A stretch of 45,556 nucleotides of DNA, from assembly GCA_005239745.1 (NCBI GenBank), contig SBBL01000099.1:1-45556 (forward strand), given 5' to 3'. This document shows positions 1 to 8,470 of this stretch, one piece after another (position 1 is the stretch's first letter; every line of letters begins with the position of its first letter). This DNA is from Candidatus Troglogloeales bacterium (lineage in GTDB: Bacteria > Nitrospirota > Nitrospiria > SBBL01). A program made the position numbers and the translations under genes. Under the pieces are notes generated by a model. That model was not told the DNA's origin and searched no databases. It saw only the letters and a list, made by a program, of their open reading frames with translations.

Positions 1-40
1 CTCCCGCCCCCTTTATGCAAACACCCTAGCTTGAGTTTTA

Positions 41-104
41 TACCGTAATGTCTTGACAGGGCTTACTCATCAATTTGTTGCGCACCCATTACCGGAATGT
101 CCTG
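41..104. promoter_or_regulatory. Direct repeat pair upstream of gspD
   Basis: A 15-bp motif TACCGTAATGTCTTG (41-55) recurs as TACCGGAATGTCCTG (90-104), 13 of 15 identical, about 49 bp apart, upstream of the secretion operon. A perfect TTGACA (53-58) overlaps the first copy, but I see no good -10 at 16-18 bp from it. A paired regulator site is possible and is inference; the repeat itself is seen. Confidence 0.3.
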
Positions 105-173
105 TATCTTGCCTATTCCCCTGTGTTACCCTGCGCCGCCCGAAGGGACATGCTACCTAAGGAGGATAGATAC

Positions 174-218
174 GTGATATGCTCCACGGCGTTGGGCTTT
201 AAGACAATGGACAAATGA
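174..218 (+). CDS. Possible 14-codon leader ORF before gspD
   Basis: A GTG start at 174 follows a strong Shine-Dalgarno AAGGAGG (159-165, 8-nt spacing) and runs 14 codons to a TGA at 216-218. That stop overlaps an in-frame ATG (215) of the gspD frame and lies 17 nt before the preferred gspD ATG at 236. The peptide (VICSTALGFKTMDK) resembles nothing I know. It could couple or gate gspD translation, be the tail of a decayed gene, or be chance. The strong ribosome-binding site is the only reason to list it. Confidence 0.25.
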   Translation: MICSTALGFKTMDK

Positions 219-235
219 CTTATGAAGGAGACATA

Positions 236-1822
236 ATGAGAAGCTATGAAAGATTTGTGAAACGGCGGGCTATTCTAAGAGCAGGGCTGGGGGTCGTTTT
301 CTTTACCCTTAGCCTTACCGCCGCCGGCGGGCAGACCCTTACCCCCACTATTCCCACTATTCCTCAGACCGTACCGACTGTCTCTATGACGGTCGAGCCC
401 CTCGTGGAGCGACAGGTTACGTTAGACTTCAACAATGTTGACATTCCCATACTGATCAAGTTCATCAGTGAACTGACGGGGAAAAACTTCATTATTGACG
501 AGAACGTACGCGGAAAGGTCACGATCTTCTCTCCTAAAAAAATATTGGCCGGTCAAGCCTACGACGTCTTGCTGTCGGTATTGGAGATGAAGGGGTTTTC
601 CGTGGTGGTGGATGGAAATGTCCATAAGGTACTCCCTTCTCCGGAAGCCATCCAAGATAGTACCATTCATATGTATCCGCTGGAGCATGTCGAGGCGGAA
701 AAAATGGCCAAGCTGTTACTGGGGATGGCAACGCCCGCACAAAGGCCGCGTGGGCGTATGAATCTACCGATTCCCGGCGCCATCACCGGTGCCGTGCGTA
801 TCGTGCCCGATCGTGAGACCAACTCACTTTTGATCACCGCAAGTGACCACGATTTTAATGTCCTTAAGGACCTTATTAAAAAACTGGATAAACGCAAGCG
901 ACAGGTCTACGTGGAAGCGGTGATCATGGAGATGGGAGAAGAAAAGACCCGGCAGTTGGGTGGCGATCTGTCGGCCATCGCAGGGTATCACTCGGAAAAA
1001 CTGGGCGCCCTGCTGCTAGGGGGGCTGAATGCGAATCCTCCTAGCATTGCGGAAATAAACGCAGCACAGGCCGGCTTGCCGGCTGGCGTCCGTTTTCCCA
1101 AAGGGCAGATCACGGAGGTCTTGAAAGCATTGCAATCGGATAATGATGTGAATGTTCTCTCTACGCCACAACTTTTGGCAGGCGATGGCGAAAAGGCGGA
1201 AATCGTGGTTGCGCAGAATGTTCCTTTTCCAGGAAGCCAGACAACGTCAACGGGCGGAAACATACAGACGACGATCGAAAGAAAAGACGTGGGCATCACC
1301 CTTAAGCTGACGCCAACGGTCTTGAAGGATGATCTCGTCAAACTGGATATTTATCAAGAGGCCTCCAGTTTGACGCCCACACCACAGACCGTAGGGAATA
1401 ATGTGGTGATTGGGCCAACGACGAATAAGCGTTCGGCCACGACGATCGTTACCGTGCCTGACGGACAAACGGTCGTCATCGGCGGCTTAATTCGCGATGA
1501 TGTTGTCGAAGGGGAGAAAAAAATCCCGCTACTTGGAGATATCCCCCTCCTGGGCTGGCTATTTAAGACCAAAACGCACGAGGTAAGAAAGACAAACATG
1601 CTCATCTTTATCACCCCACACGTGGTAAAAGATTCAGAGGGTCTAGGCCAAATAGCGACAGAAAAGGTTGACGGGGCGGAAGACTTCATGGCGGAATATC
1701 AGCCCAAGGGGGCAAAACAGCGCCTCGATTTAATGAAAGAATCGATTACAGTCCCGGATCAGGCCACGACTTCCGGATCAGATCAGATCACCGTTCCGGC
1801 GACTGTCCCCGACCAGAAATGA
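236..1822 (+). CDS. gspD: Secretin GspD/PilQ-like, outer-membrane channel
   Basis: Outer-membrane secretin forming the exit ring of a type II secretion or type IV pilus-like machine. I place the start at ATG 236 because AAGGAG lies 5 nt upstream; an ATG seven codons earlier has no such site. A basic, hydrophobic N-terminus (KRRAILRAGLGVVFFTLSL) acts as signal sequence. Two periplasmic N-type domains follow (about residues 60-130 and 140-220; the second holds VRIVPDRETNSLLI), then the secretin domain (about 225-465) with VLSTPQLLAGDGEKA near 306, VPDGQTVVIGGLIRDD near 406 and the closing FITPHVVKD. At 528 residues it is shorter than the usual 600-700 for GspD, so it has fewer N domains. The C-terminal tail is Thr/Pro/Asp-rich. 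The stop overlaps the gspE start (ATGA), so the genes are translationally coupled. Confidence 0.93.
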   Translation: MRSYERFVKRRAILRAGLGVVFFTLSLTAAGGQTLTPTIPTIPQTVPTVSMTVEPLVERQVTLDFNNVDIPILIKFISELTGKNFIIDENVRGKVTIFSPKKILAGQAYDVLLSVLEMKGFSVVVDGNVHKVLPSPEAIQDSTIHMYPLEHVEAEKMAKLLLGMATPAQRPRGRMNLPIPGAITGAVRIVPDRETNSLLITASDHDFNVLKDLIKKLDKRKRQVYVEAVIMEMGEEKTRQLGGDLSAIAGYHSEKLGALLLGGLNANPPSIAEINAAQAGLPAGVRFPKGQITEVLKALQSDNDVNVLSTPQLLAGDGEKAEIVVAQNVPFPGSQTTSTGGNIQTTIERKDVGITLKLTPTVLKDDLVKLDIYQEASSLTPTPQTVGNNVVIGPTTNKRSATTIVTVPDGQTVVIGGLIRDDVVEGEKKIPLLGDIPLLGWLFKTKTHEVRKTNMLIFITPHVVKDSEGLGQIATEKVDGAEDFMAEYQPKGAKQRLDLMKESITVPDQATTSGSDQITVPATVPDQK

Positions 1823-3537
1823 TGACACGCAAGCAACGACCCCTGATTGGACAGCTTTTTATTGAAGGGTGTGGGTTAACCACTGACGCCCTTGACGAAG
1901 CGCTACTGGCACAGAAAGACGCTCCGCTCAATGGGAATGGGTCGAGAATCGGTGACCTACTTATAAGTGCAGGTAAGCTTACAGAGCGGCAGGTGCTTGA
2001 ATCTCTTTGCCTACAATGGGAGGTACCGTTTTCTGCACAACTTAACTTGAAGGAAGTGGACGCCACCCTCACCGAAAAAGTGCCCATTGCCTTTGCAAAA
2101 CGGAATCTGGTTCTCCCTCTTTGTCAGAACGCGCAGTTTGTGCAGATCGCAACGAACAATCCTCTCAACCTAGCCATTTTGGATGATCTGCGCCTTCTGC
2201 TGGGACGGGGGATTGAAGTCGTTGCCGCGCCTTCCGATGAGATTTTACGGGGCATTCACGCGCTATACGAAAGGGCGGCCGACAGCGCCGAGAAGACGAT
2301 CCTAGATATTGAGGGCGATAACATGGCAGCCCTTGCCACCATCGAACAAGAGGACTTGCTCGACGCCAATAGCGAGGCACCGATGATCCGGCTCGTCAAC
2401 TCCATCCTTTTTCAGGCGGTCTCCCGCCGGGCGTCCGATATTCACATCGAACCGTTTGAGAGAGAGCTTGTGGTCCGCTACCGGATTGACGGCCTTCTAT
2501 ATCTCCTCCTGACGGTTCCCAAACGGTTTCAGTCGGCCTTTCTCTCCCGTGTAAAAATCATGGCCGGCATGGACATTGCCGAAAAACGGCTTCCGCAGGA
2601 TGGCCGGATCGGGCTTCGGGTCGGCGGTCGCGAAATTGATATTCGGGTCGCGGATATCCCAACGGCCCACGGTGAGCGGTTGGTACTGCGCATTCTTGAT
2701 AAATCCACCAAACTTTTTGAATTGCCGGAGATCGGATTTCAACCGGAAGACCTGGCCGCGATTAACCGGCTGATTTCGTTGGCACACGGTATTTTGCTGG
2801 TGACGGGGCCGACGGGAAGTGGAAAGACGACTACCCTCTACGCCTGTTTGAACAAAATCAACTCCATCGAAAAAAATATCATTACGATTGAGGACCCCAT
2901 TGAGTACCAATTGCACGGTGTCGGGCAAATTCAGGTAAACCCCAAAATTGACTTAAGTTTTGCCAACGGTCTTCGCTCGATCCTACGGCAAGACCCCGAT
3001 GTGATTATGGTCGGTGAGATCCGCGACGTGGAGACGGCCGAGATTGCCATTCACGCCTCTTTAACCGGGCACATGGTGTTTTCGACCTTGCACACCAACG
3101 ACTCAGCCGGTGCCATTACGCGATTATTGGATATGGGGATTGAGCCCTTTCTGGTGACGTCCTCCATCGTCGGCATTATTGCGCAACGTTTGGTGCGCCT
3201 CATTTGCAAAAACTGCACGGCGCCCCATTCCATGCCGCCGCACGAAATTAAAAAATTATCCGCCACACTGCCCAAAGACACCGTCTTTTACAAAGGGCAA
3301 GGTTGCGATGCCTGTATGCACACGGGCTACTTTGGTCGCTCCAGCATCTATGAAATCCTACACCTAGACGACGACATCCGGAAGATGGTGCTAAATAAGG
3401 TAGATGCGGGTCAAATTAAGGCAAAAGCGATTGCAAAAGGCATGAAGGCGCTGCGAGAAGAAGGCGCCCGTCGCGTTGCAGCCGGCCTCACCACGGCAGA
3501 AGAAGTATTGCGCGTGACGCAAGATGAGATCGTTTGA
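1819..3537 (+). CDS. gspE: Secretion/pilus assembly ATPase GspE
   Basis: Cytoplasmic hexameric ATPase powering a type II secretion or type IV pilus system. An N-terminal MshEN/GspE_N domain (about 1-150) precedes the motor. The Walker A GPTGSGKTTT sits near residue 330, the Walker B DPDVIMVGEIRD near 393, and the His box STLHTNDSAGA near 421. A zinc-binding tetracysteine (CKNC near 463, CDAC near 496) precedes GYFGRSSIYEIL, as in GspE and PilB. The length of 572 is normal. It overlaps gspD by 4 bp and meets gspF in a TGATG junction, so the three form one operon. GspE versus PilB cannot be settled because no pseudopilin or pilin genes are in the window. Confidence 0.95.
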   Translation: MMTRKQRPLIGQLFIEGCGLTTDALDEALLAQKDAPLNGNGSRIGDLLISAGKLTERQVLESLCLQWEVPFSAQLNLKEVDATLTEKVPIAFAKRNLVLPLCQNAQFVQIATNNPLNLAILDDLRLLLGRGIEVVAAPSDEILRGIHALYERAADSAEKTILDIEGDNMAALATIEQEDLLDANSEAPMIRLVNSILFQAVSRRASDIHIEPFERELVVRYRIDGLLYLLLTVPKRFQSAFLSRVKIMAGMDIAEKRLPQDGRIGLRVGGREIDIRVADIPTAHGERLVLRILDKSTKLFELPEIGFQPEDLAAINRLISLAHGILLVTGPTGSGKTTTLYACLNKINSIEKNIITIEDPIEYQLHGVGQIQVNPKIDLSFANGLRSILRQDPDVIMVGEIRDVETAEIAIHASLTGHMVFSTLHTNDSAGAITRLLDMGIEPFLVTSSIVGIIAQRLVRLICKNCTAPHSMPPHEIKKLSATLPKDTVFYKGQGCDACMHTGYFGRSSIYEILHLDDDIRKMVLNKVDAGQIKAKAIAKGMKALREEGARRVAAGLTTAEEVLRVTQDEIV

Positions 3538-4754
3538 TGGCCGTCTACGCCTACAAAGGACTCGATGCGACCGGACGGGAAATATCTGGAGTGGTGGATG
3601 CCGATGCCCCACGTCTTGCCCGGATAAAACTTAAAAAAGAAGGCATCTTTCCTACCCAAGTTTCCGTCCCTAAAGAAGCGGAAACCGTCCTGTCTCGTCC
3701 GGTCACGTCGTTCTTTGATCGTGTCACCTTAATGGAGACGGCGCTCTCCACCCGGCAATGGGCCACGTTACTAAAAGCGGGAATACCCCTCGTTGAAGCC
3801 CTGACTGCCCTGATACAGCAATCGGATAAAGTCATTGTCCAGAAGCTTTGGACCCATGTGCGGGAAGGGGTGCAAGAGGGGCTGTCGGTTGCAGAGGCAT
3901 TGGGCCGCCACCCGGAGGTCTTCTCCTCCCTCTATTGTCAGATGGTGCGGGCCGGAGAGGCCAGCGGAACACTGGATCACGTCCTTTTACAGCTTGCCGA
4001 CTATTATGAGAATCGCGTGCGTCTCCGCAGAAAATTGACCTCCATCCTTGCCTACCCCATTCTGATGACGGTGGCGAGCTTGGCGATTCTTCTCTTTCTC
4101 ATCTCGTTTGTTGTACCGAGGGTCACCGTTGTTTTTTCAGATATGGGCAAGGCACTGCCGATGCCCACGGTCATCCTCTTGGCCGTTAGCGACCTCCTTC
4201 GAAATTATAGTGTGGCACTGATAGTCATCGCCGTTATCGTAGGGATTGCCTTGCAGCAGTGGCTGAAGACGGAAACGGGAACAGCCTGGTACGACCGGAT
4301 CATTCTAAAAGTCCCGCTCGTCGGCCCCGTGGTGAAGATGATGGCCGTTTCCCGTTTTACCTCGACACTTGCGACGCTGCTCCACAGCGGCGTGCGACTA
4401 CTACCGGCCTTGGAGATGGTGGGGCAGGTCGTGGGTAACAAGGTGTTAGAGGGAGCTATCCAAGATGCCAGGGAGAATATTCGAGAGGGAGAAAGTATTG
4501 CGGAGCCGATGAAACGCAGCGGAGTCTTTCCGCCGCTGGTGACCCACATGGTAGCCATCGGGGAGCGGGGGGGCACCCTGGAAGAGATGCTGCGGCGGGT
4601 ATCGGAGTTGTACAATAGCCGCGCGGAGGAAACGATTACCGGCCTCACGTCACTGCTTACACCCCTGCTTACCTTAGGCATGGGGGGGGTGGTCCTTTTT
4701 ATTGTGCTTGCGATCCTCTTGCCTATCTTTGAAATCAGCCAAATCGTGGGTTAA
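3537..4754 (+). CDS. gspF: Inner-membrane platform protein GspF/PilC
   Basis: Polytopic inner-membrane platform that couples the ATPase to pilin or pseudopilin assembly. Two tandem T2SSF domains are visible (about 60-180 and 265-385). Hydrophobic segments lie near residues 170-190 (TVASLAILLFLISFVVP), 215-235 and 370-400. The N-terminal MAVYAYKGLDATGREISGVV is typical of the family, and the length of 405 is normal. The ATG at 3537 shares one base with the gspE stop (TGATG). A TTG one codon earlier is open but unnecessary. No gspG/H/I/J/K or pilA follows; the operon ends here and is followed by intergenic repeats. Confidence 0.94.
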   Translation: MAVYAYKGLDATGREISGVVDADAPRLARIKLKKEGIFPTQVSVPKEAETVLSRPVTSFFDRVTLMETALSTRQWATLLKAGIPLVEALTALIQQSDKVIVQKLWTHVREGVQEGLSVAEALGRHPEVFSSLYCQMVRAGEASGTLDHVLLQLADYYENRVRLRRKLTSILAYPILMTVASLAILLFLISFVVPRVTVVFSDMGKALPMPTVILLAVSDLLRNYSVALIVIAVIVGIALQQWLKTETGTAWYDRIILKVPLVGPVVKMMAVSRFTSTLATLLHSGVRLLPALEMVGQVVGNKVLEGAIQDARENIREGESIAEPMKRSGVFPPLVTHMVAIGERGGTLEEMLRRVSELYNSRAEETITGLTSLLTPLLTLGMGGVVLFIVLAILLPIFEISQIVG

Positions 4755-4844
4755 ATGACCATTTCGCGCATTCGATTTGCCACCGGTCCTACACGTATAT
4801 GCTTACTATTGCTCAAAAGTTAGCGAGAGCGTTTTTGGGGAGGA

Positions 4845-4870
4845 ATCCCCTCCTTAGTTAAGGAGGGGAA
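4845..4870. repeat. 22-bp near-perfect palindrome after gspF
   Basis: CCCCTCCTTA and TAAGGAGGGG (4847-4868) are 10-bp inverted arms around GT. It lies 90 bp downstream of gspF, so it may fold as a terminator-like hairpin, although no T-run follows. The same CCTTAA-AAGGAGGGG core appears at the ends of the repeats at 13318 and 37537 in this window, so it is more likely a member of a dispersed repeat family. Confidence 0.6.
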
Positions 4871-4921
4871 GGGGTGGTTTGAAAGGTGATTTCGGCAAAC
4901 AAGGACTTGTGGGTGGGGTGA

Positions 4922-4938
4922 GGGTTTTTAGAGGTGTT
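4922..4938 (+). repeat. Solo terminus of the 178-bp repeat family
   Basis: GGTTTTTAGAGGTG matches the right terminal inverted repeat of the complete elements at 8782 and 11035, with no recognisable body beside it. It lies just upstream of the CDGSH gene. It is probably a decayed copy. Confidence 0.45.
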
Positions 4939-4962
4939 CTTTAGTATTCGAGAGGAGGATCT

Positions 4963-5199
4963 ATGTCAGAGCCAACGATTGCACAAAAGGCCCCTTACGT
5001 TAAGGAGATGGAGCCAGGGACGTACTACTGGTGCCGGTGTGGCAGGTCAAAAGATCAGCCCTTTTGCGACGGTTCTCACACCGGGACCGCGTTTTCGCCC
5101 GTTGTGTTCACCATTGACCAGAAAAAAAGGGTGGCTTGGTGTGGCTGTAAGCATAGCAAAATGCTGCCCCTTTGCGACGGTACCCATAAAACGCTCTGA
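4963..5199 (+). CDS. CDGSH-type iron-sulfur protein with two CDGSH motifs
   Basis: A 78-residue protein with two zinc-finger-CDGSH motifs. The first is CRCGRSKDQPFCDGSH (about 24-39) and the second is CGCKHSKMLPLCDGTH (about 59-74). Each fits C-X-C-X2-S-X3-P-X-C-D-G-(S/T)-H, which in the mitoNEET family binds a [2Fe-2S] cluster with three Cys and one His. It therefore probably carries two clusters in one chain, as in the tandem-motif bacterial forms. AGGAGG precedes the ATG at good spacing. The TGA overlaps the gpsA ATG (TGATG), so the two genes are co-translated. The function of bacterial members is poorly defined; redox or Fe-S handling is the family expectation. Confidence 0.9.
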   Translation: MSEPTIAQKAPYVKEMEPGTYYWCRCGRSKDQPFCDGSHTGTAFSPVVFTIDQKKRVAWCGCKHSKMLPLCDGTHKTL

Positions 5200-6173
5200 T
5201 GAAGATCAGCGTTATTGGGGGGGGAAGCTGGGGAACGGCGCTTGCGCGGCTCATATCTGAAAATGGGCACGCGGTGTCCCTCTGGGTATACGAGCCTGAT
5301 TGTGCACGGGCGATTCAAACAAAACGCATCAACCCCTACCTTCCAGATATTTTACTCCCCGCCTCCTTGAAGGCAACCGCCTGTATGGAAGAAGCACTTG
5401 CAGGGACCGTGTTTCTCCTCTTTGCAGTCCCCTCCCACGCGACACGGGCGGTGCTAACCCAGGCGTCTGCGTTTCTTTCCCCGGACATCCCTATCGTGAG
5501 CGCGACCAAAGGGATTGAAAAGAAAAGCCTGATGCTGATCGGACAAGTCATACTGGATGTCCTAGAGTATCACAACCCTCAATCAATCGCTTTTCTCTCC
5601 GGGCCCAGTTTCTCCAGAGAGGTAGCCCTCGGAATGCCTACCGCCGTGGTTATTGCGGCACAAGACCCGGCACTTGCAAAACAGGCGCAAGCAGTTCTTT
5701 CCCGTCCAACGTTTAGTGTCACCCAAACGCAGGATGTTTTAGGAGTACAGTTGGCCGGTGCCGTTAAAAATGTCATTGCCTTGGCGGTCGGGTGTGCAGA
5801 TGGCATGGGGTGGGGCAACAATGCCCGGGCACGTATCATCACCACTGGGTTATCTGAAATGGTTAGGCTGGGCGCCGCCATGGGGGCACAACCGGATACC
5901 TTTTATGGACTTGCGGGCGTTGGGGACCTCTGCCTGACGTGTGGAAGCGACTTATCTCGTAACCTACGTTCCGGTCGCCATCTTGCGGCCGGGGGGCCCT
6001 TGACAGCATTATCCAACATGACCGTGGAAGGGATAGAGAGCACCGCGCCCGTCTATGGTCTTGCTAAACGGGAAGGCGTACGGATGCCCATTGTTGAAGC
6101 GATGTACGACGTCTTAAATAACGGCGTGTCCGTCGCCGAGGCATTGGGAAAGGTGCTCAACGCCCCGCTGTAG
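5199..6173 (+). CDS. gpsA: Glycerol-3-phosphate dehydrogenase [NAD(P)+]
   Basis: Cytoplasmic enzyme reducing dihydroxyacetone phosphate to sn-glycerol-3-phosphate for phospholipid synthesis. It has the N-terminal Rossmann motif GGGSWGTALA (residues 7-16), the segment FLSGPSFSREVALGMPTAVV, a catalytic lysine in GAVKNVIALAVG (about 189), and NNARARIITTGLSEM and GLAGVGDLCLTC in the C-terminal substrate domain. Its 324 residues are typical. It starts inside the stop of the CDGSH gene. A small hairpin (AGCCC-TTCC-GGGCT, 6172-6185) lies on its stop codon. Confidence 0.97.
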   Translation: MKISVIGGGSWGTALARLISENGHAVSLWVYEPDCARAIQTKRINPYLPDILLPASLKATACMEEALAGTVFLLFAVPSHATRAVLTQASAFLSPDIPIVSATKGIEKKSLMLIGQVILDVLEYHNPQSIAFLSGPSFSREVALGMPTAVVIAAQDPALAKQAQAVLSRPTFSVTQTQDVLGVQLAGAVKNVIALAVGCADGMGWGNNARARIITTGLSEMVRLGAAMGAQPDTFYGLAGVGDLCLTCGSDLSRNLRSGRHLAAGGPLTALSNMTVEGIESTAPVYGLAKREGVRMPIVEAMYDVLNNGVSVAEALGKVLNAPL

Positions 6174-6250
6174 CCCTTCCGGGCTCCATGTCCACAGGCA
6201 ATAGCGGGTGTGCCATCGTTAACGCTTTATTTTGCGTTACGGAGAAAGGC

Positions 6251-7048
6251 GTGGCGTATCTGAAACAGGCGTTAACCATCGCGGCCTCCGATTCTGGCGG
6301 TGGGGCAGGCATTCAGGCCGATATTAAGGCCATGCAGGCCAGTGGCGTTTATGCCCTATCTGTGTTGGTCGCGATCACCGCCCAAAACACCAGAACCATT
6401 ACTAAGGTCTATCCTTTACCAAACGATATCATTGAGGCACAGATTGACGCTGTTTTTGATGATTTTGAGATCGGAGCCGTCAAGACCGGGTTGCTTCTCT
6501 CTGCCGAGATTGTAAGAGTGGTATCCGCTAAACTGCGGGAGTCGAAAATTAACCATTTAGTGGTAGACCCGGTGATGACTGCCAAGGCGGGGGGAGGATG
6601 CGAACTGCTCAAAACAGACGCCATCGAGAAGATGAAGCGTGACCTTTTCCCCTTAGCCCATTTGGTAACCCCAAACCTTCATGAGGCCGCACGGCTTACC
6701 GGTATGAACATTACAACTTTGGAAGATGTCAAGGAAGCGGCAAGGCATCTCCATCAGTTAGGGTGCGCGAACGTCCTAGTCAAAGGGGGCCATTTCCTGC
6801 AGCAACCCGCCCCTGATCTCCTGTACGACGGGGAGATATTTACCCTGTTTCAAGGGGAGTTTATTGACACCCCCCACACGCACGGGACCGGCTGCACCTA
6901 CGCCGCCGCAATTGCCGCCCATCTCGCTTTAGGCAAGGACCTCATTGCAGCGATCAGGGCCTCCAAGGACTATCTCACCGAGACCATCCGCCATGCCTTA
7001 ACGATAGGCCGAGGGCGAGGCCCTGTTCATCACTTCCCCAACGGGTAG
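6251..7048 (+). CDS. thiD: Hydroxymethylpyrimidine (phosphate) kinase ThiD
   Basis: Thiamine-pathway kinase that phosphorylates 4-amino-5-hydroxymethyl-2-methylpyrimidine and its monophosphate. The ribokinase-fold N-terminus KQALTIAASDSGGGAGIQAD is diagnostic. The substrate-pocket segment VVDPVMTAKAGG and the C-terminal anion-hole motif HGTGCTYAAA (about 213) are intact. I choose GTG 6251 because GGAG lies 6 nt before it and it gives the usual 265 residues. The longer frame from ATG 6188 adds a 21-residue tail that the family lacks. It sits between gpsA and a macro-domain gene; thiS and thiG are about 30 kb away in the window. Confidence 0.95.
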   Translation: MAYLKQALTIAASDSGGGAGIQADIKAMQASGVYALSVLVAITAQNTRTITKVYPLPNDIIEAQIDAVFDDFEIGAVKTGLLLSAEIVRVVSAKLRESKINHLVVDPVMTAKAGGGCELLKTDAIEKMKRDLFPLAHLVTPNLHEAARLTGMNITTLEDVKEAARHLHQLGCANVLVKGGHFLQQPAPDLLYDGEIFTLFQGEFIDTPHTHGTGCTYAAAIAAHLALGKDLIAAIRASKDYLTETIRHALTIGRGRGPVHHFPNG

Positions 7049-7057
7049 CAAAGCGCC

Positions 7058-7591
7058 ATGGAAACATTTCAAGAAAAGATAGCCATTGTGCATGGAGACA
7101 TTATTTTGCAAGCGGTGGATGCAATTGTGAACGCGGCCAACACGACACTCCTGGGTGGGGGTGGCGTAGACGGTGCCATTCACCAAGCGGCAGGCCCAGA
7201 CCTACTGGCAGAATGCCTTACCCTGGGTGGGTGTAAAACGGGCGAGGCCAAGATGACTAAGGGGTACCGACTGACGGCCCGATGGGTGATCCATACGGTT
7301 GGACCGGTCTGGGCCGGAGGCGTCCAGGGGGAAGATGCACTCCTGCAGAGCTGTTACCAAAACGTCCTAAAGTTGGCGGAAACACACCAAATCAAGAGCA
7401 TTGCCCTCCCCTCCATTTCAACCGGCGCTTATCAATTTCCCATTGAACGGGCCGCTCGGATTGCCGTCGGAGCCGTGCGGATGTTCCTGCCGATGATGCC
7501 GCAGATAAGGCAGGTGGTCTTTGTCCTTTTTTCACAATCGGATTATGATGTCTATAAACAGACCCTGGGAGGATTACAAATAGGTAATTAG
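7058..7591 (+). CDS. Macro-domain protein, MacroD/YmdB-like ADP-ribose hydrolase
   Basis: A single macro domain of 177 residues that binds ADP-ribose and, in the MacroD class, removes O-acetyl or protein-linked ADP-ribose. Seen are GDI near residue 13, [18 protein letters not shown] (about 25-42, the catalytic loop with the G-rich tract), and [15 protein letters not shown] (the second ribose-phosphate loop). This is the MacroD pattern, not that of ALC1 or Poa1. The last codons and stop (GGT AAT TAG) lie inside a 26-bp motif (7581-7606) repeated at 8362, so the original C-terminus was probably replaced by an insertion-element end. It lies 9 bp after thiD. Confidence 0.92.
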   Translation: METFQEKIAIVHGDIILQAVDAIVNAANTTLLGGGGVDGAIHQAAGPDLLAECLTLGGCKTGEAKMTKGYRLTARWVIHTVGPVWAGGVQGEDALLQSCYQNVLKLAETHQIKSIALPSISTGAYQFPIERAARIAVGAVRMFLPMMPQIRQVVFVLFSQSDYDVYKQTLGGLQIGN

Positions 7592-7606
7592 ACGGAAACG
7601 TAACCA
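7581..7606 (+). repeat. Insertion-element end motif, copy 1
   Basis: TAGGTAATTAG followed by GGAAACGTAACCA. Nearly the same motif lies in the same orientation at 8362-8387. It overlaps the macro gene stop and directly precedes the transposase fragment at 7627, as expected for a terminus of an IS1595-like element. Confidence 0.6.
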
Positions 7607-7626
7607 TGAGGTGTTAAACTACCCTT

Positions 7627-7767
7627 ATGGTTACTGTTCGAAAGAACGTTTTTGGGTGTGTGGTGTGCCGGCGTCTGCGTGACGCGATCTATCACGTTGC
7701 CGAACTGGAAGGCGGCAAACTCAGCGGCGAGATTGAAATCGACGAGTCTTACTTTGGGAGGAATTGA
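7627..7767 (+). pseudogene. IS1595-family (ISXO2-like) transposase fragment
   Basis: About 46 codons remain. RLRDAIYHVAELEGGKLSG leads into EIEIDESYFG, the first catalytic aspartate region that is highly characteristic of ISXO2/IS1595 DDE transposases. The frame ends at TGA (7765-7767) just after FGRN, so the remaining catalytic residues are lost. The stop overlaps the ATG of the Uma2 gene (7767), so the sequence joined to the fragment brought an unrelated gene into contact. I infer an insertion followed by deletion. The family assignment rests on the EIDESYFG motif and its upstream context. Confidence 0.8.
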
Positions 7768-8326
7768 TGTCTGTCCAAATTGAAAAACGAGTTTTCACTA
7801 CCGATGAATATCACCGTATTTCCGAAGCGGGCATTCTGTCGGAAGGGGATCGAGTAGAACTGATTGAAGGCGAGGTGGTTCGAATGAGTCCTATTGGAAA
7901 ATATCATGCGGCTTGTGTAAATCGTCTTAATGCAATCCTACATCGGAAAGTAGGTGGATTGGCAATAATAAGTGTCCAAAACCCCATTCGGATAGGCGAT
8001 TTTCGGAACCACAGCCGGATATCGTTTTGCTGAAACCGCGGGGTGATTTCTATGCGGAGGAGGCTCCAACCGTGGACGATGTGCTGTTGATCATTGAAGC
8101 GGCCGATACCTCTATTGAATATGATCGAAGCGTGAGGCTCCCGTTATACGCCAGGGGAGGTATTCCTGATGTTTGGCTTGTTAATTTAGAGGCAGGTCGA
8201 GTCGAAGTCTATTCACAACCGGTTCATGGAACATATCAAAACGTCCAATTTGCAAAGCGCGGCGAGTCCCTTTCATTAAAGGGGCTTCCCAATCTGTCGC
8301 TCCGTATCGAAGAAATCCTGGGGTGA
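7767..8326 (+). pseudogene. Uma2/DUF820 family endonuclease-like gene, frameshifted
   Basis: Two abutting frames make one Uma2 (PF05685) protein. The first (7767-8033) has FTTDEYHRISEAGILSEGDR, VELIEGEVVRMSPIG and the strand ISVQNPIRIGDF. The second (8027-8326) continues LLKPRGDFYAEEAPTVDDV, LLIIEAADTSIEYDR and YARGGIPDVWLVNL, all standard in PD-(D/E)XK-like Uma2 proteins. Adding one T to the TTTT at 8000-8003 restores the frame through a Ser-Glu-Pro-Gln-Pro-Asp-Ile stretch that contains the expected PD. It is therefore a one-base deletion in a homopolymer, either real decay or a sequencing/assembly error. The gene is flanked by direct repeats of an IS end and by two transposase fragments. 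Confidence 0.85.
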
Positions 8327-8361
8327 ATTTTTTATGAAATCCGCCAGCAAGCATATTGCCT

Positions 8362-8387
8362 TAGGTAATTAGTGGAAAACGTAACCA
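8362..8387 (+). repeat. Insertion-element end motif, copy 2
   Basis: TAGGTAATTAG-T-GGAAAACGTAACCA, the second copy of the motif at 7581 in the same orientation, 36 bp after the Uma2 stop. Together they bracket the transposase fragment and the Uma2 gene. Same orientation means they are not the two ends of one intact element. They fit two separate insertions, or one insertion followed by rearrangement. Confidence 0.55.
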
Positions 8388-8470
8388 AAATATATCGTGT
8401 GTTCTACTGGCTATTGCAACACTTGAAGGTGTGAAAAGGTCACGCGGTAAGGTGATGGTGGCGGAATGAG

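Noticed and set aside
53-81. Promoter with TTGACA at 53-58 for gspD
   Set aside because: No acceptable -10 is found at 16-18 bp spacing.
4205-4681. Long minus-strand open frame opposite gspF
   Set aside because: Serine/threonine-rich shadow of the gspF coding frame; no recognisable domain and fully overlapped by a well-supported gene.
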